Of a stretch of DNA of 14,758 nucleotides, positions 6,959-13,106 are shown one piece after another. The DNA is taken from NCBI GenBank assembly GCA_946628455.1, contig CAMOWP010000033.1:1-14758 (forward strand), given 5' to 3'. Position numbers and translations under genes: made by a program. A model generated the notes under the pieces. It ran no database searches. It was not told the DNA's origin and saw only the letters and a program-made list of their open reading frames with translations. Positions within the stretch are counted from its first letter, which is position 1. The number at the start of each line of letters is the position of its first letter. The stretch comes from an uncultured Clostridia bacterium. GTDB taxonomy: Bacteria > Bacillota > Clostridia > Oscillospirales > Acutalibacteraceae.

Positions 6959-7216
6959 CTATATTTCACTTTGTATATCTTCAAGCGCTCTTGCAAGCTG
7001 GTCAGGGCAGGAGGTGCCTTTAAAGTTGCAGTCAATTCCCTTTAAAAGTCCAACTACCTCGTCAATTTTTCTTCCCTTAACGAGCGCGGCTACGCCCTGT
7101 GTGTTGCCGCTGCAGCCGCCTACAAACTGAACGCTGTTAACAGTTTCGGTTGCCTCGTCAACATCAATGATAATCTGCCTTGCGCAGATTCCCTGAGTAC
7201 CGTATTTATATTCCAT
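6959..7216 (-). CDS. TSCPD domain protein, TIGR03905-like 4-Cys family
   Basis: An 85-residue protein with four conserved-looking cysteines (C11, C35, C63, C70) and the name-giving TSCPD motif at 68-72. It also has the GGCSGN (33-38) segment of this family. The TSCPD domain occurs at the C-terminus of some vitamin B12-dependent ribonucleotide reductases; the small stand-alone proteins have no established function, and the cysteines suggest metal binding. The start at 7216 is supported by AGAGGTAC seven bases upstream. It is the first gene of the operon running to lepB and has its own promoter. Function unknown; the family call is good. Confidence 0.85.
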   Translation of the reverse strand: MEYKYGTQGICARQIIIDVDEATETVNSVQFVGGCSGNTQGVAALVKGRKIDEVVGLLKGIDCNFKGTSCPDQLARALEDIQSEI

Positions 7217-7258
7217 TTTGAGTACCTCTTTTAATGTTCCTAAAATTCACCATTATAT

Positions 7259-7287
7259 ATTATACATATAATACGCCAACAATTCAA
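7259..7287 (-). promoter_or_regulatory. Promoter of the TSCPD-glycosidase-lepB operon
   Basis: Minus strand: TTGAAT (7282-7287), a 17-bp spacer and perfect TATAAT (7259-7264). It lies just after the amidohydrolase terminator and gives a leader of about 35 nt before the TSCPD gene. No catabolite-control operator is evident next to it. Confidence 0.7.
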
Positions 7288-7313
7288 TAACAAAATATTA
7301 ATATTTTTTATAC

Positions 7314-7342
7314 AAAAATAAGCCTTCGTTAATGAAGGCTTA
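7314..7342 (-). terminator. Terminator overlapping the amidohydrolase stop codon
   Basis: Stem TAAGCCTTC (7319-7327) and GAAGGCTTA (7334-7342) with a 6-base loop. On the minus strand it is followed by TTTTTG. The TAA stop codon of the amidohydrolase (7340-7342) is the first three bases of the stem, a compact arrangement. Confidence 0.85.
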
Positions 7343-8182
7343 ATCGGGTATATTGAACAGTTTTTGAGCGTTATCGCCGAGAATGCCGCTGTCGCCTGCA
7401 AGCGAACGTACCCTTTCAAGAGTCGCTTTCTGGTCGCTCCATGGAGAATCGGTTGCAAAGAGAATTCTGTCTGCACCGTGCTTTTTTACAATTCTCACAA
7501 ACTGCTCATCGCTTAGCATTTTCCGCTTTTCATCGGGAACAAAAACTCCCTCGGGCGGCTCGTAGCTTCCGAGGACGAAGGCTGTGTCCATATAAACGTT
7601 TTCGCCCGCAAGGGTGCTTTCAACGTCATCCCAGCCCTTCCATCCGCCGAGATGAGCGAGCACGAATTTAGCGGGATTAATCTCCTTCATAACATTGCAA
7701 ATCTGAGCTACCGAAGAAAAATTGTGATGCATAATTCCAATATCAAGCCCCGCGTGAATAACAACTGCGAGGTCAAGCTCGGCAGCTCTTTCAATAATTC
7801 TCATAAAGCGGATATCATCAAGGTCAACGCCCTGATACGCAGGGTGAAGCTTGATTCCGGTTATCCCCTGCTCTTTAATTCTCGAAAGCTCAGCTCTGTA
7901 ATTTTCATAATCAGGGTGCATTCCGCCGAGGGAAAACAGGCCCGTTTCGGCAAAGCGTTCATTTTTTTCAATTGCAATTGAATTGAGCTTTTCAACCTGA
8001 CGCTCATTAGTCATAACGGGAAGCAGAACCGAGCAATCAATGCCCGCCTCCTTCATTGAAGCAGCAAGCGCGGAATCGGTAGCCCTTGTATATGCTCTTG
8101 ATTCAGCCTTTGCCTGTAAATTTTCAACAACCCCTGCCGCAATTTTCTCGGGGAAGGTGTGAGTGTGCGAGTCAATAATCAT
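7340..8182 (-). CDS. Amidohydrolase family metal-dependent hydrolase
   Basis: A 280-residue TIM-barrel hydrolase of the amidohydrolase-2 (PF04909) type. It begins MIIDSHTHTF, giving the metal-binding HxH (H6, H8). Further ligands follow in order: KLHP (111-114), VIHAG (H143), LAHLGG (H177) and the C-terminal FATDSPW with the conserved Asp (D245). All expected metal ligands are present. Relatives include decarboxylases and lactonases; the substrate here is unknown. No signal peptide, so cytosolic. The start is supported by GAGGT eight bases upstream. It has its own promoter (8230-8258) inside the gap after the symporter and is closed by a terminator, so it is probably monocistronic, though the symporter next to it may supply a related compound. 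Confidence 0.85.
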   Translation of the reverse strand: MIIDSHTHTFPEKIAAGVVENLQAKAESRAYTRATDSALAASMKEAGIDCSVLLPVMTNERQVEKLNSIAIEKNERFAETGLFSLGGMHPDYENYRAELSRIKEQGITGIKLHPAYQGVDLDDIRFMRIIERAAELDLAVVIHAGLDIGIMHHNFSSVAQICNVMKEINPAKFVLAHLGGWKGWDDVESTLAGENVYMDTAFVLGSYEPPEGVFVPDEKRKMLSDEQFVRIVKKHGADRILFATDSPWSDQKATLERVRSLAGDSGILGDNAQKLFNIPD

Positions 8183-8200
8183 ATTTTTTACCTCAAATTG

Positions 8201-8228
8201 AAAACCGACGATATCAACCGTCGGCTTT
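8201..8228 (-). terminator. Terminator of the symporter gene; possible 5' hairpin of the amidohydrolase mRNA
   Basis: Stem CCGACG (8205-8210) and CGTCGG (8219-8224), extended by three A-T pairs and one wobble, with an 8-base loop. On the minus strand it ends in TTTT. It falls right after the -10 of the amidohydrolase promoter, so transcripts starting there would begin with most of this hairpin. Confidence 0.7.
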
Positions 8229-8229
8229 C

Positions 8230-8258
8230 ATTATATATTAAGACAGAGAGAAATTCAA
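8230..8258 (-). promoter_or_regulatory. Promoter of the amidohydrolase gene
   Basis: Minus strand: TTGAAT (8253-8258), a 17-bp spacer and perfect TATAAT (8230-8235). The -35 lies only a few bases after the symporter stop codon. The hexamers and spacing are identical to those of the TSCPD operon promoter (7259-7287). Confidence 0.65.
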
Positions 8259-8262
8259 TATT

Positions 8263-9837
8263 TTATTCAGCCTCAACCTCTTCACCGAGAGATTCCTTGG
8301 CTGTTACAATCTGCTTTCTGTTATAGCAAGCGAAGGTATCCTCAACAAGCTTTGAATCAGGCTTAGGAGTTACAAGGCTTACTATCGGAACGATTACGAT
8401 GCCTGCAATCATTGCGAACGCACCGCAGTTAATCGGAGACTGAAGAAGGGTCGGGAATGAATCTCTGAAGAATAAGTTGAGAGTCATAATTCCCGCGCCG
8501 AAGATGAAGGAAACCCAGCAGGCTGCCTTTGTTGTTTTTTTCCAATAGAGCGAATACATAAACGGAGCAAGGAATGCGCCTGCGAGCGCGCCCCACGAAA
8601 CGCCCATAAGCTGAGCGATGAAATTAACCTTTGTTTTATACTGGAACAGCGCGATTACAGCTGAAATTGCGATGAAGAATACAACGAGGATTCTCATTGA
8701 AAGCACCTGCTTTTTCTCGCTCATATTTTTGATTACGTTGTCCTTAAGAAGGTCAATTGTAAGAGTTGAGGAGGATGCGAGAACGAGCGATGAAAGCGTT
8801 GACATTGAAGCCGAGAGAACGAGGATTACCACAAGGCCGATAAGCAGCGGAGAAAGGTCGCCGAGCATTGTCGGGATAATCGCGTCAAAGCCCTCTTTAA
8901 GAGTTCCGTCGGGGAGCACCTCAATCTTGTCTGAGAAGAGTCTGCCGAAGCCGCCGAGGAAATAACAGCCGCCTGCAACAACAATTGCGAAAAACGTTGA
9001 AATAATCGTTCCCTTTTTAATGTCGCTCTCGCTCTTGATTGCGTAGAATTTCTGAACCATCTGAGGCAAGCCCCATGTGCCGAGAGAGGTAAGAACAACA
9101 ACGAAGCCGAGGCCGAGAGGGTCAGGTCCGAAGAAGGAATTGAAAACGCCGGGAGTTGAAGAAACATTTTCGTCAACAATCTTTGCAAGCCCGTCAAGAG
9201 AGCCTGTGAAGCCGCCGTTGATTTTAAGCACAGCGGCAATTACAAATACTATGCCGAAAAGCATAATGATGCCCTGAATAAAGTCATTGATAGCGGTTGC
9301 CATATATCCGCCTGCGATAACGTAAACTGCAGTAAGAACGCTCATAATTATAATACAAACTGAATAATCGATATTAAACGCCATACCGAAAAGCCTTGAA
9401 AGGCCGTTGTAAAGCGAAGCGGTATAAGGAATAAGGAAGATGAAAACTATAACCGAGGAAGCAATTTTGAGCCCCTTGCTGTTGAATCTCTGGCCGAAGA
9501 ACTGAGGCATCGTTGCAGAATCAAGGTGCTGAGTCATAATTCTCGTTCTTCTTCCGAGAACTACCCACGCGAGAAGCGAACCGATAACAGCGTTTCCGAT
9601 ACCTATCCACGTTGAAGCGATACCGAATTTCCAGCCGAACTGACCTGCGTAGCCAACGAAGATAACTGCCGAGAAATACGAGGTTCCGTATGCAAATGCA
9701 GTAAGCCACGGACCGACGCTTCTTCCGCCGAGCACGAAGCCCTTAACGTCCGTTGTGTGCTTTCTTGCATAGAAGCCGACTCCTATCATAACGCCGAAGA
9801 AAAGCACAAGCATTATAATTTTGATTGCCATATCCAT
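8263..9837 (-). CDS. Sodium:solute symporter (SSS family)
   Basis: A 524-residue integral membrane protein with about 13 hydrophobic helices, the size and layout of the SSS family (PutP, SglT, PanF relatives), which couple Na+ entry to uptake of a small solute. Visible landmarks are the N-terminal GFYARKHTTDVKGFVLGGRSVGPWLTAFAYGTSYFSA (21-57), where the first Na+-site helix breaks, GGYMATAINDFIQG (176-189), the typical GTWGLPQMVQKFYA (253-266), and LSASMSTLSSLVLASSS (341-357) with the Ser/Thr residues of the Na2 site. It looks most like the proline/pantothenate branch; the substrate is not assignable by eye. The start at 9837 has GAGGAGG eight bases before it. It has a strong promoter and an inverted repeat in the leader, and it ends with its own terminator before the amidohydrolase. 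Confidence 0.88.
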   Translation of the reverse strand: MDMAIKIIMLVLFFGVMIGVGFYARKHTTDVKGFVLGGRSVGPWLTAFAYGTSYFSAVIFVGYAGQFGWKFGIASTWIGIGNAVIGSLLAWVVLGRRTRIMTQHLDSATMPQFFGQRFNSKGLKIASSVIVFIFLIPYTASLYNGLSRLFGMAFNIDYSVCIIIMSVLTAVYVIAGGYMATAINDFIQGIIMLFGIVFVIAAVLKINGGFTGSLDGLAKIVDENVSSTPGVFNSFFGPDPLGLGFVVVLTSLGTWGLPQMVQKFYAIKSESDIKKGTIISTFFAIVVAGGCYFLGGFGRLFSDKIEVLPDGTLKEGFDAIIPTMLGDLSPLLIGLVVILVLSASMSTLSSLVLASSSTLTIDLLKDNVIKNMSEKKQVLSMRILVVFFIAISAVIALFQYKTKVNFIAQLMGVSWGALAGAFLAPFMYSLYWKKTTKAACWVSFIFGAGIMTLNLFFRDSFPTLLQSPINCGAFAMIAGIVIVPIVSLVTPKPDSKLVEDTFACYNRKQIVTAKESLGEEVEAE

Positions 9838-9860
9838 AAATATGTCCTCCTCACTTTACC

Positions 9861-9885
9861 GCTTTAAAGTTTAACGGTTTAAAGC
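9861..9885 (-). promoter_or_regulatory. Inverted repeat in the symporter leader, possible operator
   Basis: GCTTTAAA (9861-9868) and TTTAAAGC (9878-9885) are perfect 8-bp complements with a 9-bp spacer that holds a CG. The same bases also form a direct repeat (CGCTTTAAAG / CGGTTTAAAG). It lies between the promoter and the ribosome binding site, where a repressor could block elongation. The regulator is unknown; a weak mRNA hairpin is the alternative. Confidence 0.45.
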
Positions 9886-9898
9886 TTTTATGTGTCAT

Positions 9899-9927
9899 AG
9901 TGTACCATTAATCCGTTATAATGTCAA
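9899..9927 (-). promoter_or_regulatory. Promoter of the symporter gene
   Basis: Minus strand: perfect TTGACA (9922-9927), a 17-bp spacer and TACACT (9899-9904), with TGG before the -10 (extended -10 TGn). It is divergent from the asnS promoter, 43 bp away. Confidence 0.75.
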
Positions 9928-9970
9928 GGGTGAATTTAAAAAAATTTACGTTTGCGGCAAAATTATTCAC

Positions 9971-9999
9971 TTGACAAGAAAATATTATAGGTATATAAT
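9971..9999 (+). promoter_or_regulatory. Promoter of the asnS-asnA operon (full consensus)
   Basis: TTGACA (9971-9976), 17-bp spacer, TATAAT (9994-9999): an exact sigma-A consensus. Initiation near 10006 gives a leader of about 287 nt, which is filled by the T-box. A strong constitutive promoter with control left to premature termination is the usual design for T-box genes. Confidence 0.9.
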
Positions 10000-10010
10000 A
10001 ATTGCAATTA

Positions 10011-10280
10011 AAAGCTATGACGAAGAAAAGTACTGCGGAGATGTGCTTAAAGAGAGTACGGGACGGTGGAAGCCGTACAGCAACAGCCGCACGAAGAACA
10101 CTTAAGAGCTGCAAGCTGAAAAGCGTTTGCTTAGTAGGTGCGCCGCGGGCTGAGCGTTATAACAGCAGGCTTTGGTATCAGAAGCCGAAAGAGGCTCGAA
10201 AGAGCAATATAGGTGGCACCACGGGTAACAGTCGCTCGTCCTATAGTACGGACGTAGCAGGCTGTATTTTTTATTTTCAG
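10011..10280 (+). promoter_or_regulatory. T-box riboswitch specific for tRNA-Asn
   Basis: The leader senses uncharged tRNA-Asn and lets transcription continue into asnS-asnA. The T-box core GGTGGCACCACGGG lies at 10212-10225; within it TGGC (10214-10217) is complementary to a tRNA 3' end GCCA, matching the G73 discriminator of tRNA-Asn. In stem I the specifier AAC (10097-10099, an Asn codon) is followed by the usual purine. Other stem I parts are the AGTA of the specifier loop (10029-10032), TGCGG/CCGCA pairing (10034-10038 with 10087-10091), and a distal GTACGG/CCGTAC helix (10056-10061 with 10073-10078) closing a GGTGGAAG-type loop. A GCTC-GAAA-GAGC hairpin (10194-10205) corresponds to stem III. 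The antiterminator pairs TATAGG (10208-10213) with CCTATA (10240-10245), competing with the terminator. Confidence 0.93.
10228..10276 (+). terminator. T-box terminator hairpin
   Basis: ACAGTC-GCT-CGTCC (10228-10241) pairs with GGACG-T-AGC-A-GGCTGT (10250-10265) through two single-base bulges, with an 8-base loop, then ATTTTTTATTTT. The CC at 10240-10241 is needed both by this hairpin and by the antiterminator, which makes the two folds exclusive. Confidence 0.88.
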
Positions 10281-10292
10281 GGAGGTTTCACT

Positions 10293-11669
10293 ATGAAGCA
10301 CACAGACATTATTGACGTAATTGAAAAGGACGATTATTTAGGCAAGGAAATCACGGTTTGCGGCTGGGTAAGAACAGCGCGCGACAGCAAGAACGTTGCG
10401 TTTCTCGCGCTCAACGACGGCACCTGCCTCAACCATCTTCAGATAGTTATTGATAAAAACAGCGGCATTGAGGTTGACCCCGAGGCAACTAAGCTCGGCG
10501 CTTCGCTCAAGGTTATCGGCGAGGTTGTAAAAAATGACAGAAACAACACTAACGAAATTAACGCTAAGGAAATAACCGTTCTCGGCGTTTGCCCTGCAGA
10601 TTATCCGCTTCAGAAAAAATTCCAGAAGCTTGAGACGCTCAGAGAAATGCCTCATATCAGAGTAAGAACAAACACGTTTAACGCAGTTTTCCGCGTTCGC
10701 TCCGTTCTCGCAGCGGCTATTCACCGTTTCTTCCAGGACAGAGGATACGTTTACATCAACACTCCGCTTATCACCGGCTCGGACTGCGAGGGCGCGGGCG
10801 AGATGTTCCAGGTAACGACAATCGGCTACAGCGAGGATTACAAGAGCGAAGAGGAATACTACGCTGACGATTTCTTCGGCAAGAAAACGGGTCTTTCCGT
10901 TTCGGGTCAGCTTGAGGGCGAGGTTGCCGCAATGGGTCTCGGCAAGATTTACACCTTCGGTCCTTCCTTCAGAGCTGAAAACAGCAACACTCAGCGCCAC
11001 GCTGCCGAGTTCTGGCACGTTGAGCCTGAAATCGCCTTCTGCGAGCTGCCTGACCTTATCGAAATCGCAGAGGAAATGATTAAATACATCATTAAAGAAT
11101 ATATGGACAAGTGCCCCGAGGAGCTTAAGTTCTTTGAACAGCGTTTTGAAAAAGGGCTCACAGACAAGCTCCTTTCGGTTATCAACAACGACTTTGCAGT
11201 TGTTGACTACACAGACGCAATCGAGCTTCTTAAAAAGGCTGACGTTAAGTTTGAGTTCCCCGTTGAATGGGGCTGCGATTTACAGTCAGAGCACGAGAGA
11301 TATATCACAGAGCAGATTTACAAGAAGCCCGTATTTCTTATCAACTATCCAAAGGGCATCAAGTCCTTCTATATGAAGCAGAACGACGACGGAAAGACCG
11401 TTGCGGCAACAGACCTTCTTGTTCCCGGCGTTGGCGAAATCATCGGCGGAAGCGAAAGAGAGGCTGACCTCAACAAGCTTCTTTCAGCTATGGAGGAAAA
11501 GGGTATGAGCACGGAGGGCTACGATTTTTATCTCGACCTTCGCAAATTCGGCTCAGTTCCGCACGCAGGCTTCGGCCTCGGCTTTGAGAGAATAATTATG
11601 TACGTAACGGGTATGTCAAACATCAGAGACGTTATTCTCTATCCGAGAACGGTAGGAAGCATAAAATAA
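10293..11669 (+). CDS. asnS: Asparagine--tRNA ligase
   Basis: A 458-residue class IIb aminoacyl-tRNA synthetase that charges tRNA-Asn with asparagine in the cytosol. The N-terminal OB-fold anticodon-binding domain (about 18-103) contains CGWVRTARDSKNVAFLALNDG. Motif 2 is seen in FGPSFRAENSNTQRHAAEFWHVEPE (222-246) and motif 3 in GFGLGFERIIMYVTG (426-440) with NIRDVILYPRT (443-453). The length fits bacterial AsnS. The start is ATG at 10293, with GGGAGG eight bases upstream and placed right after the T-box terminator; an in-frame extension back to 10002 would be translated riboswitch and is rejected. It is followed 24 bp later by asnA in the same operon. Having AsnRS plus AsnA means the cell can charge tRNA-Asn directly, without needing the Asp-tRNA amidation route. 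Confidence 0.96.
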   Translation: MKHTDIIDVIEKDDYLGKEITVCGWVRTARDSKNVAFLALNDGTCLNHLQIVIDKNSGIEVDPEATKLGASLKVIGEVVKNDRNNTNEINAKEITVLGVCPADYPLQKKFQKLETLREMPHIRVRTNTFNAVFRVRSVLAAAIHRFFQDRGYVYINTPLITGSDCEGAGEMFQVTTIGYSEDYKSEEEYYADDFFGKKTGLSVSGQLEGEVAAMGLGKIYTFGPSFRAENSNTQRHAAEFWHVEPEIAFCELPDLIEIAEEMIKYIIKEYMDKCPEELKFFEQRFEKGLTDKLLSVINNDFAVVDYTDAIELLKKADVKFEFPVEWGCDLQSEHERYITEQIYKKPVFLINYPKGIKSFYMKQNDDGKTVAATDLLVPGVGEIIGGSEREADLNKLLSAMEEKGMSTEGYDFYLDLRKFGSVPHAGFGLGFERIIMYVTGMSNIRDVILYPRTVGSIK

Positions 11670-11693
11670 TCTTACACTACGGAGGAAAAGGTT

Positions 11694-12695
11694 ATGATGA
11701 TTTATCCTGACGGATATAAGACAAAGCTTACTCAGCGCGACACGCAAAGAGCGATAAAGGTTGTAAAAGACACCTTCCAGAACTCTCTTGCAAAGGCGCT
11801 TAACCTTGACAGAATAACTGCGCCGCTAATGGTTACAAAAGCAAGCGGCATTAACGACGACCTCAACGGCGTAGAGCGCAAGGTGCATTTTACAATGATG
11901 AATATTGAGGGCGAGGCTGAGGTTGTTCAGTCCCTCGCAAAGTGGAAAAGGCGCGCGCTTTACCGCTACGGCTATCAGCCCGACGAGGGAATTTATACAG
12001 ATATGAACGCTATCCGCCGCGATGACGACACGGATAACCTCCACTCCCTCTTCGTTGACCAGTGGGACTGGTGCCGCGTTATAACGAGGAAAGAGAGAAA
12101 TACTGAATTTCTCAAGGAGATTGTTCAAAAAATCGTTGACGAAATTTACGATACTAACGAAGCGGTTAAAAAGCAGTTCCCTGCACTCGGCTTTGAAATG
12201 AAAAAGGACGTTTTCTTTATCACAACTCAGGAGCTTGAGGATATGTATCCCGAGCTTACGCCGAAGGAGAGAGAAAACGCGATAACTAAGGAGCATAAAA
12301 CCGTCTTTCTTATGCAGATAGGCGGCAAGCTTAAAAGCGGCAAGAAGCACGACGGAAGAGCTCCCGATTATGACGACTGGGCGCTTAACGGAGATATTCT
12401 CTTCTGGAACGAGCTTCTCGGCTGCGCTTTTGAAATCAGCTCAATGGGAATCAGGGTTGACGCCGAGAGCCTTCACCGTCAGCTTGAAGAAGAAGATATG
12501 CTTGAAAGAGAGAACTTCAAATTCCATAAAGGAATTCTTGACGGAACGCTTCCCCTTACAATCGGAGGCGGTATAGGTCAGTCAAGGCTCTGTATGCTCC
12601 TGCTCGAAAAAGCGCATATCGGCGAGGTGCAGTGCGCAATCTGGTCAGACGAAATGCGCGAGGAGTGCAAAAAGCACAATATCATTTTGCTGTAA
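11694..12695 (+). CDS. asnA: Aspartate--ammonia ligase (asparagine synthetase A)
   Basis: A 333-residue cytosolic enzyme that makes asparagine from aspartate, ammonia and ATP; the fold is a paralogue of the class II synthetase catalytic core. Typical AsnA blocks are present: TQRAIKVVKDTFQ (17-29), LNGVERKVHF (57-66), AEVVQSLAKWKR (75-86), YTDMNAIRRDD (101-111), HSLFVDQWDW (117-126), DGRAPDYDDW (220-229), SSMGIRVD (249-256) and the ATP-site GGGIGQSRLCMLLL (291-304). The length matches the usual 330. GGAGG at 11681-11685 precedes ATG at 11694; a second ATG follows at once and could also be used. It is the second gene of the T-box operon, so asparagine supply is raised when tRNA-Asn is uncharged. 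No terminator follows before the tRNA gene. Confidence 0.97.
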   Translation: MMIYPDGYKTKLTQRDTQRAIKVVKDTFQNSLAKALNLDRITAPLMVTKASGINDDLNGVERKVHFTMMNIEGEAEVVQSLAKWKRRALYRYGYQPDEGIYTDMNAIRRDDDTDNLHSLFVDQWDWCRVITRKERNTEFLKEIVQKIVDEIYDTNEAVKKQFPALGFEMKKDVFFITTQELEDMYPELTPKERENAITKEHKTVFLMQIGGKLKSGKKHDGRAPDYDDWALNGDILFWNELLGCAFEISSMGIRVDAESLHRQLEEEDMLERENFKFHKGILDGTLPLTIGGGIGQSRLCMLLLEKAHIGEVQCAIWSDEMREECKKHNIILL

Positions 12696-12713
12696 AATTA
12701 ATTAAAATTTATG

Positions 12714-12742
12714 TTGCAATCGCCTATCAAATGTGTTATATT
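12714..12742 (+). promoter_or_regulatory. Promoter of tRNA-Pro
   Basis: TTGCAA (12714-12719), a 17-bp spacer and TATATT (12737-12742), with TGTGT before the -10 (TRTGn extension). Initiation would fall a few bases before the mature tRNA. GCCTAT (12722-12727) and ATAGGC (12745-12750) form an inverted repeat around the -10. The start of the promoter is only 19 bp after the asnA stop. Confidence 0.65.
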
Positions 12743-12753
12743 ATATAGGCAAT

Positions 12754-12829
12754 CGGGGTGTAGCGCAGGTGGTAGCGCACTTGACTGGGGGTCAAGGAGT
12801 CGCAGGTTCAAGTCCTGTCACTCCGACCA
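12754..12829 (+). tRNA. tRNA-Pro (anticodon GGG)
   Basis: A 76-nt cloverleaf: acceptor CGGGGTG/CACTCCG with one G-U pair, discriminator A and an encoded CCA end. The anticodon arm is CTTGA-CTGGGGG-TCAAG, which places GGG at 12787-12789, reading CCC and CCU proline codons. The D-arm (GCGCaggtggtaGCGC) and the T-arm (CAGG-TTCAAGT-CCTG) are both normal. The C1-G72 pair agrees with proline identity. Confidence 0.96.
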
Positions 12830-12861
12830 AATAAAGCAGGTTTTTAACCTGCTTTATTTTT
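12829..12861 (+). terminator. Terminator after tRNA-Pro
   Basis: A 12-bp perfect stem, AAATAAAGCAGG (12829-12840) and CCTGCTTTATTT (12848-12859), with loop TTTTTAA and a T-run behind it. The stem starts at the last A of the encoded CCA. It probably ends both tRNA transcripts and read-through from asnS-asnA. Confidence 0.92.
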
Positions 12862-12903
12862 ATGCAAATCGCTCTAAATCGGCTTAAATAGGCATTATAC
12901 GTA

Positions 12904-13032
12904 ATGTGCAATTTTTTGAATGGCTTACTTGGGTTGCCATTAGTTGACTTGAGTTTGTCTGAACGTCAACCGCTTGCCAACCAAATTCCAACCGATTTTT
13001 CTACTGTTGGTAGAAATGTTTTCAATGATTAA
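12904..13032 (+). other. Intergenic stretch with two stem-loops, function unknown
   Basis: Between the tRNA terminator and the XRE gene lie about 245 bases without a supported gene. Stem-loop one pairs TTGG and TTG (12929-12936, one bulge) with CAACCAA (12978-12984), and GTTGAC (12943-12948) with GTCAAC (12965-12970). Stem-loop two is TTTCTAC (12998-13004) with GTAGAAA (13010-13016). A 42-codon reading frame spans exactly this interval on the plus strand, but it has no ribosome binding site. It could be a remnant of an integrated element, a dispersed repeat or a small RNA; I cannot choose. Confidence 0.3.
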
Positions 13033-13036
13033 GTTA

Positions 13037-13065
13037 TTGAGTTACACCTTGCTTTGCGGTATGAT
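13037..13065 (+). promoter_or_regulatory. Promoter of the XRE regulator gene
   Basis: TTGAGT (13037-13042), a 17-bp spacer and TATGAT (13060-13065), about 40 bp before the start codon. The -10 overlaps the left half of an inverted repeat (13056-13083). Confidence 0.55.
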
Positions 13066-13083
13066 TTAATCAGACGGTACCGC
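13056..13083 (+). promoter_or_regulatory. Possible autoregulatory operator
   Basis: GCGGTA (13056-13061) and TACCGC (13078-13083) are perfect complements 16 bp apart, and the right half lies inside a second palindrome, CGGTACCG (13075-13082). The pair covers the -10 and the start point of the XRE gene promoter. Autoregulation by the encoded HTH protein is an inference from position. Confidence 0.4.
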
Positions 13084-13106
13084 CAAATAATTAGTGAGGT
13101 GATTCT

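Noticed and set aside
10002..10292. N-terminal extension of asnS back to an upstream ATG
   Set aside because: The added residues are a translation of the T-box leader and terminator; AsnS homology and a good ribosome site begin at 10293.
10338..11018. 226-codon open frame on the minus strand inside asnS
   Set aside because: It is antisense to highly conserved AsnS sequence, has no homology that I recognise and no ribosome site; a frame shadow of a GC-rich gene.
12904..13032. 42-codon plus-strand frame in the tRNA-XRE gap
   Set aside because: No ribosome binding site, and the interval is explained equally well by hairpin structure; kept only as an unexplained region.
12754..13106. Phage or island attachment site at tRNA-Pro
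   Set aside because: No second copy of the tRNA 3' end and no integrase are visible in the window, so only a possibility is noted.
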